Assembly (NCBI GenBank): GCA_936941155.1
Contig: CAKZJE010000117.1
Span: 19,916 to 83,915 of the forward strand
DNA from: an uncultured Methylomonas sp.
GTDB taxonomy: Bacteria > Pseudomonadota > Gammaproteobacteria > Methylococcales > Methylomonadaceae
DNA: 64,000 nt
Reading direction: 5' to 3'
Shown: piece by piece, positions 57,492-64,000 of the stretch
How the letters are laid out: every line of letters starts with the position of its first letter
Numbering within the stretch: the stretch's first letter is position 1
Notes under the pieces: model-generated
Database searches by the model: none
The model's input: the letters and a program-made list of their open reading frames with translations, nothing else
Told to the model about the DNA's origin: nothing
Program-made: the position numbers and the translations under genes

Positions 57492-58097
57492 TTAAACAGC
57501 CCATCTTTCTAAAAAGTTTTCCAGCATATCGTGACCGTGTTCAGTCAAAATGGATTCAGGATGAAATTGCACGCCTTCAATATCCAAAGTTTTATGCCGC
57601 ACACCCATAATTTCATCAATGCCAATATCTTCATCTTGATTATGTGTCCACGCGGTCACTTCCAAGCAATCAGGCAAAGTATTGTGTGCAATCACCAGCG
57701 AATGATAGCGGGTGGCAATGAAGGGATTATTTAAACCTTTAAAAACACCGACATTGTGATGATAAATATGCGAAGTTTTGCCGTGCATAATTTGTTTGGC
57801 ATGAATAATGTCGCCGCCAAACGCATAACCAATACTTTGATGCCCTAAGCACACGCCTAAAATCGGCAATTTTCCGGCAAAATGCAAAATACTTTCCACC
57901 GAAATTCCTGCTTCTTTTGGCGTGCAAGGGCCTGGGGAAATCACCAATTTGTCAGGATGCAACGCCTCAATATCGGCAATGCTCACTTCATCGTTGCGCA
58001 CTACCGTGACATCCGCGCCCAATTCCCCCAAATATTGCACAAGGTTATAAGTGAAAGAGTCGTAATTATCTATCATCACTACTTTAATTTTGCTCAT
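57492..58097 (-). CDS. trpG: Anthranilate synthase component II
   Basis: This class I glutamine amidotransferase passes ammonia to Trp[30 protein letters not shown], nucleophile Cys83 in [16 protein letters not shown] and the His179/Glu181 pair in [12 protein letters not shown] are visible. It is 201 aa and overlaps trpE by 4 bp. It may also serve folate (PabA) synthesis. Confidence 0.96.
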   Translation of the reverse strand: MSKIKVVMIDNYDSFTYNLVQYLGELGADVTVVRNDEVSIADIEALHPDKLVISPGPCTPKEAGISVESILHFAGKLPILGVCLGHQSIGYAFGGDIIHAKQIMHGKTSHIYHHNVGVFKGLNNPFIATRYHSLVIAHNTLPDCLEVTAWTHNQDEDIGIDEIMGVRHKTLDIEGVQFHPESILTEHGHDMLENFLERWAV

Positions 58098-59581
58098 TTT
58101 CTCAGCTCCTCCAAGCCAGCCTCAGCCATTGCGACCGCTCTAAAAATCGCGCGTCCTTTGTTCATTGTTTCATCCCATTCGCTGCGTGGCACGGAGTCAT
58201 ACACAATGCCTGCTCCTGCTTGAATGTGTAAAATTTCATCTTTAATGACTGCGGTTCTAATCGCAATCGCGGTATCCAAATTTCCAGACCACGAAATATA
58301 ACCCACTGCACCCGCATAAACGCCGCGTTTTACGGGTTCTAGCTCGTTAATAATTTCCATTGCCCGAATTTTTGCCGCACCGCTGACTGTGCCTGCGGGA
58401 AAAGTCGCCGCTAAGACATCAAACGCATTTTTGCCAGCCTGTAAAGTGCCATTCACATTCGAGACAATGTGCATCACATGCGAATAACGCTCAATAATCA
58501 TTTTTTCGGTGAGTTTGACCGTGCCGATTTGAGCGACGCGCCCAATATCATTGCGTCCTAAGTCAATCAACATCAAATGTTCCGCGATTTCTTTCGGATC
58601 TGCGAGTAACTCTTTTTCCAATTCCAAATCGTGTTCTGGTGTAATTCCGCGCCGGCGTGTGCCAGCAATCGGGCGCACCGTGACGGTGTTATCTTCCAAG
58701 CGCACCAAAATTTCTGGCGATGAGCCGACGATATGAAAATCTTTCAAATTCAGATAAAACATATACGGCGATGGATTTAAGCAACGCAAGGCGCGGTATA
58801 AATTCAGCGGAGCGGCGGTGTAAGGAATGGACATCCGTTGCGATAACACCACCTGCATAATATCGCCATCGGTGATGTATTCTTTCGCTTTTAACACCGC
58901 AGACTCAAAGCCTTCTTGCGTGAAGCCGGAAATAAAATCTTCCTCAGTGACGTGTTTTGTTGTGGTGTGAGTTTGCGGCTCGGCTTTTAACTCGCGCAAT
59001 TTTGTCACGAGCGCATCAAGACGTTGTTGCGCGTTGTCGTAAGCGTTTTCTTCCGTTGGATTGGCGTGAGTTAAGAGCAACATTTTGCCGGACAAGTTAT
59101 CGAATACTAGCATTTCCTCAGATACCATCAATAAAATATCCGGTGCGCCGATGGGGTCGGGCTTAGTGTTGTTGGCAAGTTTCGGTTCAATGTAGCCGAT
59201 GGTTTCGTAGCCAAAATAACCGACCAAGCCGCCGTTAAAGCGTGGTAAGCCTGGAATATCGGGAACTTTGAAGTTTTGTTTAAACTCTTCAATCCATACC
59301 AGCGGTTTGTCGTGGGTCAACGTTTCCGTAATTGTGCCATTGGTTTCGATAGAAATTTGCTTGCCGCTGATTTTTATCACGGTTTTGCAAGGCAAGCCGA
59401 TGATGGAATAGCGTCCCCATTGTTCGCCGCCGTGTACGGACTCAAATAGGTAGGAGTATGAGCCATCGGCGAGTTTTAAATACGCGCTCAGTGGCGTGTC
59501 TAAATCCGCTAAAATTTCGCGGCAGATGGGGATGCGGTTGTAGCCTTGGGTGGCGTAGGTGTTAAATTGTTCTGGGTTCAT
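58094..59581 (-). CDS. trpE: Anthranilate synthase component I
   Basis: It makes anthranilate from chorismate. [20 protein letters not shown] near the N-terminus is the tryptophan-feedback region. The chorismate-binding core has [57 protein letters not shown] and [13 protein letters not shown]. It is 495 aa. No leader peptide or attenuator was seen upstream, where DUF2442 begins 22 bp away. Confidence 0.97.
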   Translation of the reverse strand: MNPEQFNTYATQGYNRIPICREILADLDTPLSAYLKLADGSYSYLFESVHGGEQWGRYSIIGLPCKTVIKISGKQISIETNGTITETLTHDKPLVWIEEFKQNFKVPDIPGLPRFNGGLVGYFGYETIGYIEPKLANNTKPDPIGAPDILLMVSEEMLVFDNLSGKMLLLTHANPTEENAYDNAQQRLDALVTKLRELKAEPQTHTTTKHVTEEDFISGFTQEGFESAVLKAKEYITDGDIMQVVLSQRMSIPYTAAPLNLYRALRCLNPSPYMFYLNLKDFHIVGSSPEILVRLEDNTVTVRPIAGTRRRGITPEHDLELEKELLADPKEIAEHLMLIDLGRNDIGRVAQIGTVKLTEKMIIERYSHVMHIVSNVNGTLQAGKNAFDVLAATFPAGTVSGAAKIRAMEIINELEPVKRGVYAGAVGYISWSGNLDTAIAIRTAVIKDEILHIQAGAGIVYDSVPRSEWDETMNKGRAIFRAVAMAEAGLEELRK

Positions 59582-59602
59582 TGCTTTAGGTTTATTTTAA
59601 GT

Positions 59603-59839
59603 TTATGCAACATAACTTTTTTGATATAAAAATTCAGGGTCTAAGTCTAAATGATTTGACCATTCAATCGAATCAAAACTCACGGCAACAGAATTGAAGA
59701 GAGAAATGTCTTTTAACTCTGAAAACTTGCCAACGTCTAAATAAGGCGATACATCAAAAATTTTTTCTTCATTATTTTCAAACTGTAGCCACAATTTGTA
59801 ATTCTCAAGTGGTTTTACATTTTTTACAGATAAATACAT
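59603..59839 (-). CDS. DUF2442 protein
   Basis: The 78-aa protein starts YLSVKNVKPLENYKLWLQF and has EKIFDVSPYLDVGKFSELKD and DSIEWSNHLDLDPEFLY, the DUF2442 pattern. It is paired with a DUF4160 gene 10 bp upstream. This pair is common beside toxin-antitoxin and defence genes and may itself be a small antagonistic unit. Confidence 0.85.
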   Translation of the reverse strand: MYLSVKNVKPLENYKLWLQFENNEEKIFDVSPYLDVGKFSELKDISLFNSVAVSFDSIEWSNHLDLDPEFLYQKSYVA

Positions 59840-59849
59840 GATTGGCTCT

Positions 59850-60116
59850 TTATTTCAATGGTTCAATAGTAAAAGGTAATTCACCATTTGCTGCTAATTC
59901 CCAATCTGCAAGTAAATCTTCTTGATGAATTTCTACCCATGCCAAAACCAATCTTTCTTTTTTGCGTGGCAAATTGCCTTCTGTGATTTCGCATGTTTTT
60001 ATATCTATGATAGCTTTGTAATCTTGATAATAAGCATGAATATGTGGCGGATTATGTTCTGCGGGTGCGCAATACATCCGAATAATAATTCCATAAAAAA
60101 TTGAAATGGTAGGCAT
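59850..60116 (-). CDS. DUF4160 protein
   Basis: The 88-aa protein starts MPTISIFYGIIIRMYCAPAE and has HNPPHIHAYYQDYKAII and the tail KKERLVLAWVEIHQEDLLADW, the DUF4160 signature. It comes 15 bp after the HEPN gene and 10 bp before DUF2442, so all may share one transcript. Confidence 0.88.
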   Translation of the reverse strand: MPTISIFYGIIIRMYCAPAEHNPPHIHAYYQDYKAIIDIKTCEITEGNLPRKKERLVLAWVEIHQEDLLADWELAANGELPFTIEPLK

Positions 60117-60131
60117 GATTTTTTTCCTTGC

Positions 60132-61088
60132 TTACGGTAATTGTTTTTCGCAATTAGCTAAAAACAATAAATTGCTGGCGGTAAGGTGTAAACAATAACT
60201 GGCAAGATGTTCTGACACTTCTACGATTTCTGCGCCTTGACCATGCCCACCTTCTTTATTGCGAATGGTTGGAACACCACTTTCTAAGATTTGTTTCAAT
60301 GATGCTATTTGATTATCCATGTAGCACGGAATCAATTTATGCTCAAAACAAGTTTTAATAAGTTTACTTGCTGTATCAGTTGGTTTGTAATCCCATTTTC
60401 TTTTTTCACAGATTGCTTTCATCAAACTTTCAAATGATTTGCAACATTCAACTAAACATTCTTTATAACGTTTATGGCGATAATGCTCATGGGCTTTTAG
60501 AAATTCCTGATTTGCTCCTTCGTAATATGGGTCATTGGCAAGTAAAATCAAAACAGGTTTAACGGCTTCAGAATGGATAAATTGTGAATCAATTCGGATT
60601 AATTGATTATTGCAAAACGAATAACCAACACCATGCTCATTAAATCTTGAGTTTAAATCTGAAATTGCTTCATCAAACTTAGGATGTAAATCATCACGCC
60701 ACTGGCAAGTAGGATTATTTCTGATATTAGTATTTATCACTTGAAAACAAAGCTCAACAACATCTAATACTTTTTCTGTAGATTTTTCTTTCAATAAATA
60801 ATTAAAAACGGCTTTTGCATCATTTTGGTCATTGGTAAGCTTAAACGATCCATTTTCCTTTGCTAAAATGCTATGAATAAATTTGAAAGGAGATTTTGGA
60901 ATGGGAAAGTTAATATCATCATATACAGATGTATCTGCTCCTCGTGCATTAAGAGTTTCAAATATCTCAGTTATAATATAAATTATTTGCACTCTTAATT
61001 TTTCTGAAAGCTCCTCATATTGATAGACATCAGGAAATTCTCCGCGTAATCTTTTTTGCCGTTTTGAAAATAAATCGTGTATTGCCAT
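60132..61088 (-). CDS. AbiJ-like HEPN protein (STM4504/CBY_0614 type)
   Basis: The 318-aa protein starts with IHDLFSKRQKRLRGEFPDVYQYEELSEKL (in parts FSKRQKRLRGE and PDVYQYEELSE). The C-terminal half has HYRHKRYKECLVECCKSFESLMKAI and the RNKEGGHGQG motif, giving R-x5-H (Arg276, His282) of a HEPN RNase. Relatives include abortive-infection AbiJ proteins. It follows the TOPRIM gene by 9 bp. Confidence 0.85.
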   Translation of the reverse strand: MAIHDLFSKRQKRLRGEFPDVYQYEELSEKLRVQIIYIITEIFETLNARGADTSVYDDINFPIPKSPFKFIHSILAKENGSFKLTNDQNDAKAVFNYLLKEKSTEKVLDVVELCFQVINTNIRNNPTCQWRDDLHPKFDEAISDLNSRFNEHGVGYSFCNNQLIRIDSQFIHSEAVKPVLILLANDPYYEGANQEFLKAHEHYRHKRYKECLVECCKSFESLMKAICEKRKWDYKPTDTASKLIKTCFEHKLIPCYMDNQIASLKQILESGVPTIRNKEGGHGQGAEIVEVSEHLASYCLHLTASNLLFLANCEKQLP

Positions 61089-61097
61089 AATATTTTT

Positions 61098-61682
61098 TTA
61101 AAGCTCGTTGGAAAATAAAAGACAGAGTTTTTCTTTTAACTCATCAAAATGAGAGTGCGCAAAATTATACGGCGCATTCGGATAAGCGATATTATAAATT
61201 TGATTCAGAATGGCTTTGTGATTTTCTTTCGATTTGAATTGTGAACAATCTAAAAATCGTTCAATGCAATGACGTTGCTGTTCTGGAATAGTAGATAAAA
61301 TAAACGACTCTAAATAGCCGGTCTTAGTTATCGGGTCGCACATAATATAAGTGCTGCTAATATTTTGAAAATCTAATTGTGAAATGAGTTCGTTCAACAC
61401 TTTTTCAGTATTTTCATAGCCGCCATAAATAACATCATTTGTTACATCATCAGCATCAACAACGAATAAAATTTTTTCTATTCTTTCCATCAGAACTTCT
61501 GATTGTAATTCCTGATAGTTTTTATTTTCTACCTTAAACAAACTACTTTTTCCACCTAAAATATAAAAACTTACTGTTTTTTCATAAAGATTAATGCTTT
61601 TATTTTCAATAAGATGCTCTATTAAACTATCAAAAAAATCTTTATCTGCTTTTCCTTCGCAGACAATAGCGATATTCTTCAT
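61098..61682 (-). CDS. TOPRIM-fold (DUF3226-like) protein
   Basis: The 194-aa protein has IAIVCEGKADKDFF (Glu9, Asp13) at the N-terminus and ILFVVDADDVTND (Asp76, Asp78, Asp79) at the centre, the metal-binding pattern of TOPRIM nucleases. GYLESFILSTIPEQQRHCIE follows. It shares one base with the end of the ATPase gene upstream. In OLD, Gabija and PARIS systems such a TOPRIM works with an ATPase; that role is inferred here. Confidence 0.82.
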   Translation of the reverse strand: MKNIAIVCEGKADKDFFDSLIEHLIENKSINLYEKTVSFYILGGKSSLFKVENKNYQELQSEVLMERIEKILFVVDADDVTNDVIYGGYENTEKVLNELISQLDFQNISSTYIMCDPITKTGYLESFILSTIPEQQRHCIERFLDCSQFKSKENHKAILNQIYNIAYPNAPYNFAHSHFDELKEKLCLLFSNEL

Positions 61683-62635
61683 TATCGCACCTCGCGTTCA
61701 GCGTCAATACTATTTAATAGCATTTCGTAATCACGAGTGATAGCCTTAGTTTCCTGTTTTTTGTTTTTGAATAAACTAATAAAACTAACCTCTGTTTCAT
61801 TTGAATTTTTAACAACTTTTGCAAATGACTCCAGCATTTCTTTGGAATGCGTTGCGGCAAACACCTGGCAGTTAGTTTCCTTAGAAATCGTTAAAATTAT
61901 TTCCCATAATCTATCAAAATGATTAAAATAAATTCCGTTATCTATTTCACCAATAAATAAATAACCATTTTGACAGGCATAAAGAGCGCAAATAATGGAA
62001 GTAAAACTTTTTAAACCATCACCGAATTCAGTAATTTTTCGCCATTCACCTTGCTTTTTACACTCAGGTTTTTTGCCACCCAATAATTTAAAACTTTCAA
62101 TCGAGTTATCAAATTCTCGTACCAGCTCACTCACAAAAATTTCTTTATCATTTCGTTGAACATTTTCATAAGCCTTTGCTAATTCGCTATCTGACCATCC
62201 GTGAATAGTTATAAAGTTTGTATTAGAAACAGGATAAATAGAAACATTTAAATCTTTACCATTAACAACTGTTTCTTTTTCATTAAGAACAAATTTAAAC
62301 TGTTGTATTGCATCTTTATCAGTAAACTCAAAATCTATCAGTCGAATATTAGATTTTGCAGTGCATTTTTTTATTTCATTTAATAAATTTGAGTTAATTT
62401 TACTTTTATCAACAATATTGACATATTCACGCGACTGATTAACCAGCACAATCGCCGTTAACATCGTATTAATATCATTTGAGTGAGCATTAATATAAAT
62501 CGCCTCCATCAACGCAGTTTTACCAATATTATTTTTCCCTCCAATTAAATTAACTCGCTTAAAACCAGACGCTTTAAAATCGGTAAAACATTTAAATTGT
62601 TTAATTTCAATATCGGTTAAAAAATGCTCGTTCAT
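61682..62635 (-). CDS. OLD-like AAA/ABC ATPase
   Basis: The 317-aa ATPase begins LTDIEIKQFKCFTDF and has Walker A IGGKNNIGKTALMEAIY (residues 33-41). Its signature is reduced to EFGDGLKSFTSII, the Walker B-like strand is YLFIGEIDNGIYF, and the switch His is in VFAATHSKEMLESF. It is of the OLD/AAA_15 type. It starts the cluster ATPase-TOPRIM-HEPN-DUF4160-DUF2442 that runs up to trpE. It is a different sequence from the ATPase at 24156. Confidence 0.85.
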   Translation of the reverse strand: MNEHFLTDIEIKQFKCFTDFKASGFKRVNLIGGKNNIGKTALMEAIYINAHSNDINTMLTAIVLVNQSREYVNIVDKSKINSNLLNEIKKCTAKSNIRLIDFEFTDKDAIQQFKFVLNEKETVVNGKDLNVSIYPVSNTNFITIHGWSDSELAKAYENVQRNDKEIFVSELVREFDNSIESFKLLGGKKPECKKQGEWRKITEFGDGLKSFTSIICALYACQNGYLFIGEIDNGIYFNHFDRLWEIILTISKETNCQVFAATHSKEMLESFAKVVKNSNETEVSFISLFKNKKQETKAITRDYEMLLNSIDAEREVR

Positions 62636-62740
62636 CTTAAAGTTTTGTCACAAGGACTCAGGAAAGCTAGAAACAGACAGGAATTTTCCCATGTAATCGA
62701 GGCAAAACAAAGTAAAGACTTTTAAAAAAACACCGCGCTG

Positions 62741-64000
62741 TTAATTCGAGTTACTTTTTGCGGGTTGTGGCTGAGGTGCAGAAGCTTTAGCTGGTGCAAC
62801 AACCACAGTTTTCGCGTTTGTTGGCGGAGTTTGTGGCTTTGCAGCAATCGCTTTAGGCGCAACTGTAGGTTTTACAGCTTGTGGCTTAGGCGCAGCCGCT
62901 TTCGCAGGTGCAGCGACCACTGCTTTTACTGGCGGAGTTTGTGGTTTTGCAGCAATTGCTTTAGGCGCAACTGTAGGCACAGTGCTTGTTTTTGCAGGTT
63001 GTGGCTTAGGTGCGGCAGCTGTAGCAGGCGCGGCAACCACTGTTTTGGCTTTTTCTGGCGGAGTCTGTACTTTTTCAGGAACTGCTTTAGGCGCAACTGT
63101 AGTTACAGCATTTGTTTTTACAGGTTGTGGTGTAGGTGCAGACACTGTAGCAGGAGCTGCAACGACTGTTTGAGGTTTTTCTACAATGACTTTAGTTGCT
63201 GTTGAGGCTTCTGTATTCGCAGGCTGCGTTTGAGTAGCTGCTGGCGCAACAGGTGGGCTGTTAGTTTCTGTTTTTGCGACAACTTGCGTTTCTGCAAGAT
63301 TATTGGTTTTTACAGGTTCTATGGATGCAGGAACGCTCGCTTTAGCAGGCGTTGCTGCTGCTGGCGTATCGTCTGTGCTGGTATGAGCCTCAGGAAAACC
63401 GATATGCGGTGCAGCAACTACAGTGTCGATTTTCCCTAAATTTGATTCAGGAAAACCAACTTTTGGCATTTCTGATTCGGCGAGACCTTCTGTTGGATGT
63501 TTCTGTGCAAGTTTTGTCTTAGCGTGATGGCGCGAGTGGTGTGCTCTCAAATGTTTTTCATGTTTTTGTTTAGCCAGTTCTTTTTCCTTAGCGGGCGTTT
63601 TATCATCACAATGATCTTTACACTCCCGCTCATGCTTCGCTTTTTGACTATGTTTGTCAGAAGGTTGAGTTTCTTCTTTTACATCAGATTTTTTCTCATG
63701 CGCATTCTTATCGTGTGTTTTTTTCGCATGTTTTTCGTCTGCGGAATCTTTAGATTTTTCAGCAGATTCTTTTGCATCGACATCTGATTTTTGAGCGTGC
63801 TTTACATCCGTTTCTTTCGATTTTTTCTCATGCGTATCTTTATTGTGTGCTTTTTTCGCATGTTTTTTGTCAGAGTCAGATTTTTCGGCATCAGTCTCTG
63901 ATATTTGATCGAGATTTACATCTGTTTCTTTCGATTTTTTCTCATGCGTATCTTTATTGTGTGCTTTTTTCGCATGTTTTTTGTCAGAGTCAGATTTTTC
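62741..64000 (-). CDS. Low-complexity Lys/His and Ala/Pro-rich protein, 5' part missing
   Basis: The minus frame is open from the window edge to a stop at 62741 (419 codons), so the N-terminus lies outside. The first part has charged repeats (EKSDSDKKHAKKAHNKDTHE) with high His content; the last 200 residues are Ala/Pro/Lys/Gln-rich repeats (APKAIAAKPQTPP, VVAAPA). No folded domain is visible. It could be a periplasm-spanning linker of TonB/AlgP/H1-like type or a histone-like tail; function unknown. Confidence 0.65.
   Translation of the reverse strand, partial: EKSDSDKKHAKKAHNKDTHEKKSKETDVNLDQISETDAEKSDSDKKHAKKAHNKDTHEKKSKETDVKHAQKSDVDAKESAEKSKDSADEKHAKKTHDKNAHEKKSDVKEETQPSDKHSQKAKHERECKDHCDDKTPAKEKELAKQKHEKHLRAHHSRHHAKTKLAQKHPTEGLAESEMPKVGFPESNLGKIDTVVAAPHIGFPEAHTSTDDTPAAATPAKASVPASIEPVKTNNLAETQVVAKTETNSPPVAPAATQTQPANTEASTATKVIVEKPQTVVAAPATVSAPTPQPVKTNAVTTVAPKAVPEKVQTPPEKAKTVVAAPATAAAPKPQPAKTSTVPTVAPKAIAAKPQTPPVKAVVAAPAKAAAPKPQAVKPTVAPKAIAAKPQTPPTNAKTVVVAPAKASAPQPQPAKSNSN
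63810..64000 (-). repeat. 114-bp direct repeat inside the low-complexity gene
   Basis: A 77-base block at 63810-63886 is repeated without change at 63924-64000, a period of 114 bp or 38 codons. Further degenerate copies follow toward 63690. The array continues past the window edge. Confidence 0.9.

Noticed and set aside
59582..59602. trp attenuator ahead of trpE
   Set aside because: Only 21 bp separate it from DUF2442, with no Trp-rich short frame or terminator.

Overview
The window is AT-rich (my estimate is about 40% GC) and comes from a gammaproteobacterial chromosome. Two conserved gene orders support this. One is leuC-leuD-leuB-asd-fimV on the minus strand. The other is gyrA-serC-pheA-hisC-tyrA-aroA-cmk-rpsA-ihfB on the plus strand. 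Both are the layouts known from Pseudomonas-like Gammaproteobacteria. The load of Uma2, Rpn, TPR-CHAT, DUF4160/DUF2442 and small toxin-antitoxin genes recalls large-genome sulfur-oxidising Thiotrichales/Beggiatoaceae, but that placement is inference. No rRNA, tRNA, insertion sequence or CRISPR array was recognised.

Layout. 1-12.5 kb (minus): a partial TPR protein, fimV, asd, leuB, a Panacea toxin-antitoxin pair, leuD, a DUF4365 pair, leuC and a Uma2 gene. 12.5-15 kb: adk, hslO, msrA. 15.3-31.8 kb (plus): gyrA, then the aromatic/serine/nucleotide operon through cmk, rpsA and ihfB. Accessory genes sit between many of its members: DUF262+HEPN, DUF2721, DUF2513, a PARIS-like ATPase+DUF4435 pair, and Uma2. 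32-39.8 kb: ftsK, galU, yajQ, a degenerate receiver protein, a stand-alone FtsH-like peptidase, ackA and a Gfo/Idh/MocA oxidoreductase. 40-48.3 kb (minus): two exported TPR-CHAT proteins flanking a membrane protein and a small secreted protein, preceded by a P-loop kinase. 48.5-55.3 kb (plus): Rpn nucleases, a delta-60/RTX secreted protein, and three successive toxin-antitoxin loci (brnA with a brnT stub, yefM with a frameshifted yoeB, and an intact vapBC-type pair). Each of these loci is followed by a similar terminator hairpin. 55.5-64 kb: ribA, sirB2, then on the minus strand trpE-trpG with a nucleoside phosphorylase-like gene. Upstream of trpE lie DUF4160/DUF2442 and an ATPase-TOPRIM-HEPN cluster, and the window ends in a repetitive low-complexity protein.

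The striking feature is that small defence-like or toxin-antitoxin modules occupy the gaps inside housekeeping operons, often with 1-4 bp overlaps, so they may use the host operon's transcription. At leuD a second, decayed copy of the gene's 3' end lies on the far side of the inserted module and records how it arrived. Three families of short palindromic repeats are scattered through the window, and one copy lies in frame inside a CHAT gene. The best candidates for little-described systems are the secreted TPR-CHAT four-gene cluster, the ATPase-TOPRIM-HEPN cluster, the PARIS-like pair and the DUF4365 pair.
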